Shown: in pieces, positions 24,673 through 32,983 of the stretch
How positions within the stretch are numbered: the first letter of the stretch is position 1
Layout of the letters: every line of letters starts with the position of its first letter
Assembly: GCA_036501535.1 (NCBI GenBank)
Contig: DASYAE010000234.1
Span: forward strand, 1-44,269
Reading direction: 5' to 3'
DNA from: DASYAE01 sp036501535
Lineage (GTDB): Bacteria > Actinomycetota > Actinomycetes > Streptomycetales > Catenulisporaceae
DNA: 44,269 nt
Position numbers and translations under genes: made by a program
The notes under the pieces: generated by a model
What the model was told of the DNA's origin: nothing
What the model saw: only the letters and a program-made list of their open reading frames with translations
The model's database searches: none

Positions 24673-25112
24673 TGCGACGCGAGATCTCGGTGCGGATGGA
24701 GGACGTCGAGCCGCGGCAAGGCCGGGGCCTGACCTACGTCCTCATGGGTGAGCAGGACGAGGGGCACTGGGTGCATGTGCTGGAGTGCCCGCCCGGCTAC
24801 ACGTCCGAGGCGCATTTCCACGACCACGACCAGTTCCAGGTCGTGATCGCCGGATCGGTCGACATGGCGGGCGAGGTCCTCGGACCGGGCAGCGTGCACT
24901 ACACGGACGCCGGGACGCCATACGGTCCGTTCACCGCGGGCCCGGACGGTCTGAAGCTCATGGTGATCCGGCCCGGCGCGGACAGCAAAGGCAAGCGGAC
25001 ACCGGTGCGCAAGATCATCGAACAGGTGCGCGCCGCGCAACAACCGACGACACCGACGACGCCAACCACACCGACGCCGCCGCGGAAGGAGAACACCGGC
25101 GATGCCGAGTGA
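24672..25112 (+). CDS. Small cupin protein
   Basis: A 146-residue single-domain cupin. The metal motif is visible in GYTSEAHFHDHDQFQVVIAG (His48, His50, His52, with Gln54 where Glu is common), and the second motif region is LGPGSVHYTDAGTPYGPF. The C-terminus is a low-complexity Thr/Pro tail (TTPTTPTTPTPP). Cupins of this kind act as dioxygenases, isomerases, decarboxylases or ligand sensors; the sequence does not decide. It is coupled to the Rieske gene (one-base overlap) and overlaps the next CoA-transferase by 11 bases. Confidence 0.8.
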   Translation: MRREISVRMEDVEPRQGRGLTYVLMGEQDEGHWVHVLECPPGYTSEAHFHDHDQFQVVIAGSVDMAGEVLGPGSVHYTDAGTPYGPFTAGPDGLKLMVIRPGADSKGKRTPVRKIIEQVRAAQQPTTPTTPTTPTPPRKENTGDAE

Positions 25113-26322
25113 AGCCGTCCGCACCGGACCGCTCGCGGGCCTGCGCGTGCTGGAGATCTCCGGCCTGCTTGGCGAGTACGCGGGAAAGCTGCTCGCCGAC
25201 CACGGCGCCGACGTCGTGCTGGTCGAGCCGCCGTCCGGCGCGCCGAGGCGCCGCCTCGGCCCGTTCGTCGACGGCGAGCCGGGCCCCGAACGCAGCCTGT
25301 CGTTCGCGTACTACAACACGAACAAGCGCTCTGTCACGCTCGACCTAGACACCGGCGAGGGCCGGGCTGCCTTCCTGCGCTTGGCGGCGCGGTCTGACGT
25401 GGTGCTCGACGGCACCGGCGAACCCGGCCACCTGGAGGGCCGCGGCCTCGGCCACGACGTGCGCGCGCGCGGCAATCCGAAGCTGGTCAGCACGATCGTC
25501 ACGCCATTCGGCGCCGACGGTCCGCTTGCCGACTACGCGTCGACCGACCTGATCCTGATGGCCATGGGCGGCCTGCTCAGCCTCGGTGGTTACGCCGACG
25601 GCGTCCCGGTCCGTGGCCACGGCGACCAGGCCTGGCTGGCGGCGGGCCAGTTCGCGGCCGTCGGCACGATGCTGGCGGTGCTGCAGGCCGACACCACGGG
25701 ATCCGGCCAGGTCGTCGACGTCTCCGCGCAGGAGGCCGTCGTGATGGCGCACGAGAACGCCGTCCAGTGGTACGACCTGGAACACGTGGTCAGGCGCCGC
25801 AACGGCGGCGCGGCCCGACAGGCGGCCGTCGGCGTGTATCCGTGCCAGGACGGCCACGTGTACCTGCTGGCCAAGGGCCTGGGCGTGTTCTGGGACGAAC
25901 TGGTGGCCCTGCTGGAGAGCGAGGACGTCGAGGGCGCGGCGTCACTGCGCGAGCCGAAGTGGAAGGACGACGACTTCGCCGCGAGCGAGGCGGGCAAAGC
26001 CGAGTTCGAGACGATCTTCGGCCGGCTGGCCCTGCGTCGCACCAAGGCCCAGCTGTACGAGGCGGCCAAGCGCGTGCGCATCCCGCTGTGCCCGATCAAC
26101 ACGCCCGCCGACCTGGTGGCCAGCCCGCATCTGGCGGCGCGCGACTACTTCGTCGATGTCGACCATCCCGCCACCGGCCGCACGCTGCGGATGCCCGGCG
26201 CGCCGTTCAAAATGACCGGATCGCCCATCGGCGTTCCGCGACCGGCGCCGCGGCTGGGTGAGCACAACGCCGAACTGCTCGGCACGGATGCCCTGACCAC
26301 GACGGGGACGGGAGCGAACTGA
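25102..26322 (+). CDS. CaiB/BaiF-family (class III) CoA-transferase, first copy
   Basis: A 406-residue enzyme of the formyl-CoA transferase family. It opens with LAGLRVLEISGLLGEYAGKLLADHGADVVLVE, then FAYYNTNKRSVTLDLDTGEGRA, typical of the CoA-binding region. Asp175 in GHGDQAWLAAGQ is at the position of the catalytic aspartate that forms the acyl-aspartyl intermediate. It should move CoA between carboxylic acids, activating the pathway substrate or recycling CoA from a product. The second CoA-transferase starts at its stop codon (ATGA-type overlap). The two share only moderate similarity, so they may form a heteromer or act at separate steps. Confidence 0.9.
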   Translation: MPSEAVRTGPLAGLRVLEISGLLGEYAGKLLADHGADVVLVEPPSGAPRRRLGPFVDGEPGPERSLSFAYYNTNKRSVTLDLDTGEGRAAFLRLAARSDVVLDGTGEPGHLEGRGLGHDVRARGNPKLVSTIVTPFGADGPLADYASTDLILMAMGGLLSLGGYADGVPVRGHGDQAWLAAGQFAAVGTMLAVLQADTTGSGQVVDVSAQEAVVMAHENAVQWYDLEHVVRRRNGGAARQAAVGVYPCQDGHVYLLAKGLGVFWDELVALLESEDVEGAASLREPKWKDDDFAASEAGKAEFETIFGRLALRRTKAQLYEAAKRVRIPLCPINTPADLVASPHLAARDYFVDVDHPATGRTLRMPGAPFKMTGSPIGVPRPAPRLGEHNAELLGTDALTTTGTGAN

Positions 26323-27563
26323 TGCCGACCGCGACGCTGCCGCTGACCGGCGTGCGAGTCACCGACTTCACCTGGTTGGGGGCCGGCCCGTACACCACAC
26401 GCACGCTCGCCGACCACGGCGCCGAGGTGATCAGGATCGAGTCCGGGCGGCGGATGGACCGGCTGCGCATCCTGCCGCCGTTCCGGGACGGGAAGCGCGA
26501 AGGCAGTGTCGACCGCAGCGGCTACTTCGCCGACCGCAACAGCAACAAGCTCGACGTCACGATCAACGTGAAGGATCCGGTCGGCGTCGACCTGGTGCTC
26601 AAACTGATCGCCGGCAGCGACGTCGTGACGAGCAATTTCACTCCGGGCACGCTGGAGGGTCTGGGCCTCGGCTACCAGCGGGCCCGCGAGGCGCGGCCGG
26701 ACATCATCTTCCTCGAGATGGGCATGCAGGGCGCGTACGGCCCGGACGCCTCGCTCGTCGGCTACGGCCAGACCGTCAGTGCTCTGACCGGGCTGTACCA
26801 CCTGTCCGGCCTGCCGGGCCGGGTCCCGGTCGGCACCGGCACGAACTATCCGGACCACGTGCCCGCGCCGGCGCACTCCACGTTCGCCGTGCTCAGCGCG
26901 CTCTGGCACCGGCGGCGCACCGGCGAGGGCCAGTACATCGACCTGTCTCAGGCCGAGACCATGGTCTCGCTGCTCGGACCGGCCGTCCTCGACTACACCG
27001 TGAACGGCGTCAACGCGATGCCCGACGGCAACCGGGCCGAGTACGCGGCACCGCAGGGCGTGTACCCGTGCGCGGGCGAGGACCGGTGGATCGCGATCAG
27101 CGTGGTCACCGACCAGCAGTGGACCGCCCTGACCGACGAACTCGGCGCCCAACTGCTCGCGACCCGCTATCCGGACATGGCTGCGCGCAGGGCGGCGCAC
27201 GACGAGCTCGACGCGCGTCTGGCGAAACTGACCGAGTCCGCCGAACCGTTCGACCTGATGCACCGGCTGCAACGGCGCGGTGTTCCCGCCGCCGTCGTGC
27301 ACACGTTCGGCGACCTGATCGCCTCCGATCCTCAGCTGGCCCACCGCGGCCACTTCGCCGTGCTCGACCACCCCGAGATGGGACCCTCCGTCTACAACGC
27401 GCCGCCCTACCGGTTGCGCGGCGTCGACGGCGGTGACGTGCGCGCGATCATGCGGTCTCCCGCACCGCTGCTCGGCCAGCACACCAGAGACGTGTGCAGT
27501 CGCCTGCTCGGCCTCGACGACGCAAAGATCGACGAACTCGCGGCAGCGGGTGTCCTCGCATGA
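26322..27563 (+). CDS. CaiB/BaiF-family (class III) CoA-transferase, second copy
   Basis: A 413-residue class III CoA-transferase. Family segments are LTGVRVTDFTWLGAGPYTTRTLADHGAEVIRIE, FADRNSNKLDVTINVKDPVG, and NYPDHVPAPAHSTFAVLSAL, with Asp178 at the expected catalytic position; GEGQYIDLSQAE also matches. Its start overlaps the previous stop and its own stop overlaps the thiolase-like ATG. Together with the first copy it could handle a dicarboxylate or use succinyl-CoA or acetyl-CoA as donor; the donor and acceptor cannot be read from sequence. Confidence 0.9.
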   Translation: MPTATLPLTGVRVTDFTWLGAGPYTTRTLADHGAEVIRIESGRRMDRLRILPPFRDGKREGSVDRSGYFADRNSNKLDVTINVKDPVGVDLVLKLIAGSDVVTSNFTPGTLEGLGLGYQRAREARPDIIFLEMGMQGAYGPDASLVGYGQTVSALTGLYHLSGLPGRVPVGTGTNYPDHVPAPAHSTFAVLSALWHRRRTGEGQYIDLSQAETMVSLLGPAVLDYTVNGVNAMPDGNRAEYAAPQGVYPCAGEDRWIAISVVTDQQWTALTDELGAQLLATRYPDMAARRAAHDELDARLAKLTESAEPFDLMHRLQRRGVPAAVVHTFGDLIASDPQLAHRGHFAVLDHPEMGPSVYNAPPYRLRGVDGGDVRAIMRSPAPLLGQHTRDVCSRLLGLDDAKIDELAAAGVLA

Positions 27564-28732
27564 CCGCACAGTCCATGTCGCGTAAAGCGGCCATTGTCGG
27601 TATCGGCCTGACGCCGCAGGGCAAGCTGCCCGGCAGCACCAACCTGTCGCTGGAGACCGACGCCTTCGTCCTGGCGCTGGCCGACTCCGGGCTGGCCAAA
27701 GACGATATCGACGGCCTGCTGTCCGAACCCGGCACGACCGATATGCACTGGGCGCTGGACTATCTGCGCCTGGGCCGCGCGCTGGGCATCAATCCGCGCC
27801 ACACCGGCAGTTTCGCGATGGGCGGCGCGACGGCGGGCAATCTCGTGCAGCTCGCCGCCATGGCCGTCACGACCGGCATGGCCGACGTCGTCGCGTGCTG
27901 CTTCGGCGACGTGGCGAAGACCGGCAAGAAGCGGCCCCTGCAGGCGGCGGGCGGTTATCTCGGCACGGAGACCACGAACTACGGTGCGTGGGGCGCGTAC
28001 GGCGCCCAGACCTGGAGCGCCCTGAGCGCGACCCGGCACATGGCCCTGTACGGCACGACGACCGAACAACTCGGTGAGATCGCCGTCGCGGCCCGGTACC
28101 ACGCTTCGCTCAATCCGGCCGCGATGATGCGCGACCCGATCACGTTGGACGACCACGCGAACTCCCGGATGATCGTCGAGCCGTTCCGGCTGCTGGACTG
28201 CTGCCTGGTGAGCGACGGCGGCGCCTGCGTCATCGTGACGACCGAGGAGCGCGCCCGCGACCTGCGGCAGCCCGCGGTCGCGATCGCCGGCATGGGCCAG
28301 GGTTTCGTGACGCAGGACCACGAGTGCGAGGACTGGTGGTACGGCCCGCACCAGAAGGCCGCGATGGACCGCGCCTACGCGATGGCCGGCCTGCGCCCCG
28401 AGGATGTCGACGTCGCGGAGCTGTACGACAACTTCACTATCAGCGTCGTGCTCTGGTTGGAGCACGCGGGTTTCTGCAAGGTCGGCGAGGGCGGCGAGTT
28501 CGTGCGGGACGGCCGCATTCGGTTAGGCGGTGAACTGCCGGTCAACACACACGGCGGCCACCTCTCGGCGGGCCATCCGCAGGGCTGGTGGACGTTGATC
28601 GAGGCCGTCGAACAGGTGCGTGGCGCGGCCGGACCGCGTCAGGTGCCCGGCGCCGAAGTGGCGCTGGTCGGCGGACGCGGCCTGGTGCTGAACACGGCGA
28701 GCGCGCTGCTGCTGACCGGAGGCGGGCGATGA
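27560..28732 (+). CDS. Thiolase-like (SCP-x/Ltp-type) protein lacking the nucleophilic Cys, probable retro-aldolase
   Basis: A 390-residue thiolase-fold protein (RKAAIVGIGLTPQGKLPG start). Where SCP-x thiolases have the reactive Cys (NNNCSTG), this has MGGATAG (87-93) with Ala90, and no Cys is seen in the C-terminal GGRGLV segment (371-376). His339 in SAGHPQG and Tyr289 in ELYDNF are present. This pattern matches Ltp-type proteins that pair with a DUF35 partner to cleave a beta-hydroxyacyl-CoA by retro-aldol reaction, as in steroid side-chain degradation (Ltp2-ChsH2). The very next gene encodes a DUF35 protein, starting in overlap, which supports that reading. The catalytic role is inferred; a structural or scaffold role is possible. 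Confidence 0.85.
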   Translation: MTAQSMSRKAAIVGIGLTPQGKLPGSTNLSLETDAFVLALADSGLAKDDIDGLLSEPGTTDMHWALDYLRLGRALGINPRHTGSFAMGGATAGNLVQLAAMAVTTGMADVVACCFGDVAKTGKKRPLQAAGGYLGTETTNYGAWGAYGAQTWSALSATRHMALYGTTTEQLGEIAVAARYHASLNPAAMMRDPITLDDHANSRMIVEPFRLLDCCLVSDGGACVIVTTEERARDLRQPAVAIAGMGQGFVTQDHECEDWWYGPHQKAAMDRAYAMAGLRPEDVDVAELYDNFTISVVLWLEHAGFCKVGEGGEFVRDGRIRLGGELPVNTHGGHLSAGHPQGWWTLIEAVEQVRGAAGPRQVPGAEVALVGGRGLVLNTASALLLTGGGR

Positions 28733-29169
28733 CGGACGCGACGCCTGCGCCTGCGACGCCTGCCCGGCCGCTGCCGACGGTCACCGACGAGAACCGGGAG
28801 TTCTGGGACGGATGCGCCGCGGGCGAGCTGCGAATGCAACGGTGCTCCTCCTGCAGCCACGTCCGGTATCCGATCCAGCCGCTGTGTCCAACCTGCCTAA
28901 GCCACGACTTCGCGTGGCAGGCACTGTCTGGACGCGGCGAGGTGTTCGCGATCGCTGTCTATCACCGCGCGTTCCATCCGGCGTTCGCGGCCGACGTTCC
29001 GTACAACGTCGCGTTGATCCAACTGGCGGAGGGAGCCCGCATGTTCAGCAACGTGCTCGGCGAGGGCGTGCGCGTCGGGGACGCCGTGACCGTCGTGTTC
29101 GACGAGGTCGCGGACGGCGTCGCGCTGCCGAGGTTCCACCGTCTCGACGAACCCGCGGATGAGGCCTGA
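28729..29169 (+). CDS. DUF35 OB-fold/zinc-ribbon partner of the thiolase-like protein
   Basis: A 146-residue protein. The N-terminal helix segment (ENREFWDGCAAGELRMQRC) leads into a rubredoxin-like zinc ribbon with Cys39, Cys42, Cys53 and Cys56, then a DUF35 OB-fold (GRGEVFAIAVYHRAFHPAFA, VPYNVALIQLAEGARMFSNVLG). Such proteins form heteromers with thiolase-fold enzymes and bind acyl-CoA. Four-base overlap with the upstream gene suggests equimolar expression of a complex. It also overlaps the first MmgE/PrpD gene by one base. Confidence 0.92.
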   Translation: MTDATPAPATPARPLPTVTDENREFWDGCAAGELRMQRCSSCSHVRYPIQPLCPTCLSHDFAWQALSGRGEVFAIAVYHRAFHPAFAADVPYNVALIQLAEGARMFSNVLGEGVRVGDAVTVVFDEVADGVALPRFHRLDEPADEA

Positions 29170-30545
29170 TGGACCGCACCACCGAACGCATCGTCGGCTA
29201 CGCGCTGTCCTATTCGAAGGACGACCTGACCGAGGCCGTCACGACCGCCACCGTCAACCATCTGGTCGACACGGTCGCCGTCGCGATCGCGGGCACGACG
29301 GCCGAGCTGGCCGCGATCGCCGTCCGGGTCGCGAAGGCCGCCGCGACGCAGGGCGGCGCCACCGTCATCGGCGCCGGCATCACGACGTCGCCGGACCTCG
29401 CCGCGTTCGCGAACGCCGTCATGGTGCGCACGTATGACTGGAACGACGGCATGCAGGCCAAGGGCGGCGGCCATCCCAGCGACATGATCCCCGGCCTGCT
29501 CGCGGTGGCCGAGACCGTCCACGCGTCCGGCATGGACCTGCTGATCGCGACCGCGCTGGCCTACGAACTGCTCGGCGGCCTCGGCAGCGTCGTCGACCGG
29601 GGACCGTGGGACCAGGGCCTTTTCATGGGCGGTGCCACCGCGTTGGCCGCCGGTCGGCTGCTCGGATTGGACGAGCGGCAGCTCGGCGAAGCCGCGTCGC
29701 TCGCCTACTCGACGGCGTTGCCGCTGTCGGTGCACCGTTGGGGCGCGCTGTCCATGATGAAGGGCGCGTCCACGGCGTTCTCGGTGCGTAATGGCGTGTT
29801 CTGCGCGCTGCTGGCGCGGGAGGGTCTCACCTCCGCGCCCGAGGCGATCGAGGGCTTCTACGGGCTGGCGCACATCACCGGCGGGATCGAGCCGCGCCTG
29901 CCGGTGCTGCCCGGCGGGCCGAGCGTCATCGAGATGGCGCACCAGAAGCCGGTGCCCGCCGAGAGCCAGGTGCTGGGGCTGCTGGACCTCGTCCCGGAGA
30001 TCCGGGCGTGGGCGGGCGTCGACGAGATCGAGTCGATCGACGTCGAGGTGTCCGAACGCGCCGCCCGGCACGTCGCCGACCCGCCCAAGTACGACCCGCA
30101 GACGCGCGAGACCGCCGACCACAGCCTGCCCTACATGCTCGCCGTGGCGTTGGTGGACGGTGAGATCACGCTCGATTCCTACCGGCCGGAACGGTTCCTC
30201 GATCCCGCCCTGCGGCCGGTGATGAACCGGATCCGGGTGCGGCCGAACGAGGAGTTCACCAGGATTCGCACCGAGTTCGACGGCGTCACCCGCGCCCATC
30301 CGGTCCGGGTCACGTTCCGCACCGCCGACGGCCGCCAACGCACCGATGAGCTGCGCTACCACAAGGGACACCTGCGCGATCCCATGACGCGCGCCGACCT
30401 GGACCACAAGTTCGACCTGGCCACGCGCGCCGTCGCGAGCGATGCCCGGCGCGACGCGATCCGCGCGGCCTGGTGGGACATCGCGTCCGCGGCCGACGTG
30501 GCCGGACCGATCGGGATGCTCGGCGACCTGAAGGCTGCACAGTGA
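29169..30545 (+). CDS. MmgE/PrpD-family protein, copy A
   Basis: A 458-residue protein of the 2-methylcitrate dehydratase / cis-aconitate decarboxylase / iminodisuccinate epimerase superfamily. Landmarks: VNHLVDTVAVAIAG, the active-site stretch MVRTYDWNDGMQAKGGGHPSDM, and late motifs RETADHSLPYMLAVALVDG and YHKGHLRDPMT. Members act on tri- and dicarboxylates by proton abstraction beside a carboxylate. It is a close paralogue of the gene at 41314 (they share MVRTYDWNDGM and AKGGGHPSDMIP), while the copy at 31607 is more distant. The end of the gene carries a 14-base tandem duplication that repeats the stop region. The reaction is not predictable from sequence alone. Confidence 0.9.
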   Translation: MDRTTERIVGYALSYSKDDLTEAVTTATVNHLVDTVAVAIAGTTAELAAIAVRVAKAAATQGGATVIGAGITTSPDLAAFANAVMVRTYDWNDGMQAKGGGHPSDMIPGLLAVAETVHASGMDLLIATALAYELLGGLGSVVDRGPWDQGLFMGGATALAAGRLLGLDERQLGEAASLAYSTALPLSVHRWGALSMMKGASTAFSVRNGVFCALLAREGLTSAPEAIEGFYGLAHITGGIEPRLPVLPGGPSVIEMAHQKPVPAESQVLGLLDLVPEIRAWAGVDEIESIDVEVSERAARHVADPPKYDPQTRETADHSLPYMLAVALVDGEITLDSYRPERFLDPALRPVMNRIRVRPNEEFTRIRTEFDGVTRAHPVRVTFRTADGRQRTDELRYHKGHLRDPMTRADLDHKFDLATRAVASDARRDAIRAAWWDIASAADVAGPIGMLGDLKAAQ

Positions 30546-30556
30546 AGGCTGCACAG
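30529..30556 (+). repeat. 14-bp tandem duplication across a stop codon
   Basis: TGAAGGCTGCACAG occurs twice head to tail (30529-30542 and 30543-30556). The second copy begins with the TGA stop of the MmgE/PrpD gene, so the gene's last codons are copied into the 24-base gap before the next gene. A recent slippage event is the simplest explanation. Confidence 0.85.
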
Positions 30557-30569
30557 TGAGGGCTACCCG

Positions 30570-31610
30570 ATGAAGATCACCATCCGGATCTCCGCGCCGC
30601 CGACGTTCACCGACGGCGTCGCCGGCGCGAGCGCGTTCGCCGAGCGGATCCGCCGCGCCGACGACTACGGCTTCGACCGGATCTCGGTCGGCGACACGCA
30701 GCTGAACAACCTGGAGTGCTTCACGGCGCTCGGCGTCGCGGCGCACCACAGCAGCCGGGCCATGCTCGGCCCCGGCGTGACCAATCCGGTGACGCGGGAC
30801 GTCGGTGTCATGGCCAACACGCTGGCCAGCCTGAACGCGGTCAGCGGCGGCCGGATGTTCTGCCTGATCGCGCGCGGCGACGGCGCCGTGCACAACGCCG
30901 GCCTGAAACCGGCGTCCGTGGACCGCATGCGGGAGTACTTCCTCGGCCTGCGCGGCCTGCTGCACACCGGCATCGCTCAGGTCGGGGCCCGGACGGTCCG
31001 GCTGCCGTGGGCCAGCAGATACGAGCAGAAGGTACCGCTGTACCTGGTCGCGGAGGGTCCGAGGATGCTGCGGATGGCCGGTGAGATCGCCGACGGCGTG
31101 TTCGTCGGCGCAGGCCTGACCCCTGAGGTCGTCGCGGACGCGCTCGCCAGGATCAGCGAGGGCGCTGCGGCCGCCGGCCGGGACGTCTCCGACCTCGACA
31201 TCTGGTGGGACACCAGAAGTGGCATCGCGCCGACGCGCGACGGCGCGATGCACCGCGCGCGCGAGAGCCTGGCCTCGGTCGGCAACCACGTGTTCCGCAC
31301 CGGGTTCGAGGGCAAGCACGCGCCGGAGGAACTGCACGAGAGCCTGCGCCGCTACGCGGAACGCTTCGACTACAGCGAGAAGGGCACGTCGGCACAGAAC
31401 GGCCCGCTGATGGACGAGCTGGGCCTCACCGACTACTTCGAGGAGCGCTTCGGCGTCATCGGCACGCCTGACCAGGTGGTGGACCGCCTGCGGCAGCTGG
31501 CGAAGCTCGGCGTCACCCAGATCAGCATGGCCAGCCACGACCGGGGCCTGAGAGGCGTCCCGGACAGCGTCACGCTGCTCGGCGAAGACGTGTTGCCCCG
31601 GATCCGGTGA
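30570..31610 (+). CDS. LLM-class (luciferase-like) flavin/F420-dependent oxidoreductase
   Basis: A 346-residue TIM-barrel protein of the bacterial luciferase superfamily: FAERIRRADDYGFDRISVGDTQ at the N-terminus, LGPGVTNPVTRDVGVMANTLASL, then SGGRMFCLIARGDGAV (cofactor phosphate region), PLYLVAEGPRMLRMAGEIADGVFVG, and the C-terminal VIGTPDQVVDRLRQLAKLGV. Actinomycete members often use F420 rather than FMN, for example in methylene-tetrahydromethanopterin-reductase-like enzymes. Possible jobs are hydride transfer to or from a pathway intermediate, or monooxygenation. It follows the tandem repeat by 13 bases and overlaps the next MmgE/PrpD gene by four bases. Confidence 0.88.
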   Translation: MKITIRISAPPTFTDGVAGASAFAERIRRADDYGFDRISVGDTQLNNLECFTALGVAAHHSSRAMLGPGVTNPVTRDVGVMANTLASLNAVSGGRMFCLIARGDGAVHNAGLKPASVDRMREYFLGLRGLLHTGIAQVGARTVRLPWASRYEQKVPLYLVAEGPRMLRMAGEIADGVFVGAGLTPEVVADALARISEGAAAAGRDVSDLDIWWDTRSGIAPTRDGAMHRARESLASVGNHVFRTGFEGKHAPEELHESLRRYAERFDYSEKGTSAQNGPLMDELGLTDYFEERFGVIGTPDQVVDRLRQLAKLGVTQISMASHDRGLRGVPDSVTLLGEDVLPRIR

Positions 31611-32983
31611 GCCGGCCGGCCCGCTCCGTCACCGGCGACATCGCCGCGTTCGTCAGCGAGACGCCGTCCGCCGCCATCCCCGCCGAGGCGCGTCAAGCGG
31701 GCATCCGGTCCGTACTTGACACCGTCGGCGTGCTGCTCGCCGGGCTGGGCGAGCCGGTGGTGCGCATCGTGGCGGCCGAACTGGTCGGCGGGCCGGGCCC
31801 GGCCACACTGCTCGGCCAGGGCCGCACCGCGAGCGCGGCCGACGCGGCCCTGTTCAACGGCACCGCGGCACACGCCCTCGACTATGACGACGTGCACAGC
31901 CACCTGCGCGGTCATCCGTCCGCGTGCGTGCTGCCGGCGGCCTTCGCGGCTGCGGAGCACGCCGGACTGACCGGCGCGGGCCTGCTGGACGCCTACGTGA
32001 TCGGCGTCGAGGTGGAGTGCGGCATCGGCCGGGCGTTCGGCCCGTCCCATGCGGCGCGCGGATTCCACAGCACCTCGACGCTGGGCGTGCTCGGCGCGGC
32101 GGCAGCGGCCGCTCGCGCGTTGGGCCTTGATGCCGGGGAGACTGCCGCCGCGTTGGGCATCGCTGCGTCGTCGGCGAGCGGCCTGCGCCGCAACTTCGGC
32201 ACCGCGACCAAGCCGCTGCACGCCGGCAACGCGGCCCGTGCCGGCGTGGTCGCCGCGCTGCTCGCCGGAGCAGGTGTGGCAGCCGCGCCCGACATCGTCG
32301 AGTCGTTCGTGGACGCCTTCAATTCCGACGACGACGGTGCCCCGGACGCGATCGGCAGGCTCGGCGCGCCCTGGGCTATCGTCGATCCCGGCATGTCGAT
32401 CAAGAAATACCCGTGCTGCAACCGGGGACATCGTGCGGTGGACGCGGTGCTGGACATCGTGCGCGCGCTGGACGCGGCGGCCGGCGAGGTCGCCGCCGTC
32501 GAGGTGCGGATGCCGGCCGGTCAGGTGGACCCGGATGGCCGGGTCGGTCCGATGACATATCCGGTCCCGCGCACCGGAGCGGAAGCGAAGTTCAGCATGC
32601 CGTACGTGGTCGCCGCCGCCATCGTCGACCGGGGCCTACCGATCAACGCCTTCACCGACGACGGTATCCACCGTCCGGCCGTCCAGGACCTGCTGGCCAA
32701 GGTGCATCCGGTGAACCGGGACGACACGGACGATCATGTCGAGGTCGTCATGACGCTGCACGACGGCAGAGCGTGCGGCCGTCGCGTCCACCGGTCCCGA
32801 GGCGATCCGCGCGGCGGCGAACCGCCGGGCCTCGACGAATTGACCGCGAAGTACACGGACTGCGCGTCCGTCGTGCTGCCGCCGGAAGCCGTCGCGCAGT
32901 CGATGAGCCTGGTGCTGCGGCTGGATTCGCTGCCCACAGTGAGCGAACTGGCGGCGGCGCTCTCCGGGAAGGCGGACGGGTGA
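31607..32983 (+). CDS. MmgE/PrpD-family protein, copy B (divergent subtype)
   Basis: A 458-residue protein closer to canonical MmgE/PrpD: TLLGQGRTASAADAALFNGTAAHALDYDD, then HPSACVLPAAFAAAEHAG, FHSTSTLGVLGAAAAAARALGLD, SIKKYPCCNRGHRAVDAVLDI and AEAKFSMPYVVAAAIVDRG. It is clearly distinct from copies A (29169) and C (41314), so it is likely to act on a different intermediate. GTG start in a GTGA overlap with the oxidoreductase stop; its stop overlaps the GTG of the MFS gene by four bases. The mid-C-terminal stretch is arginine-rich (CGRRVHRSRGDPRGG), a little unusual for the family. Confidence 0.9.
   Translation: MSRPARSVTGDIAAFVSETPSAAIPAEARQAGIRSVLDTVGVLLAGLGEPVVRIVAAELVGGPGPATLLGQGRTASAADAALFNGTAAHALDYDDVHSHLRGHPSACVLPAAFAAAEHAGLTGAGLLDAYVIGVEVECGIGRAFGPSHAARGFHSTSTLGVLGAAAAAARALGLDAGETAAALGIAASSASGLRRNFGTATKPLHAGNAARAGVVAALLAGAGVAAAPDIVESFVDAFNSDDDGAPDAIGRLGAPWAIVDPGMSIKKYPCCNRGHRAVDAVLDIVRALDAAAGEVAAVEVRMPAGQVDPDGRVGPMTYPVPRTGAEAKFSMPYVVAAAIVDRGLPINAFTDDGIHRPAVQDLLAKVHPVNRDDTDDHVEVVMTLHDGRACGRRVHRSRGDPRGGEPPGLDELTAKYTDCASVVLPPEAVAQSMSLVLRLDSLPTVSELAAALSGKADG

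Noticed and set aside
25044..25085. Repeated ACGACACCGACGACG-like units, considered as a CRISPR or tandem repeat array.
   Set aside because: They encode the Thr/Pro tail of the cupin and are too short and irregular for an array.
28962..31538. An 858-codon reverse-strand frame opposite the MmgE/PrpD and oxidoreductase genes.
   Set aside because: It is antisense to three well-supported coupled genes and has low-complexity composition typical of high-GC antisense frames.
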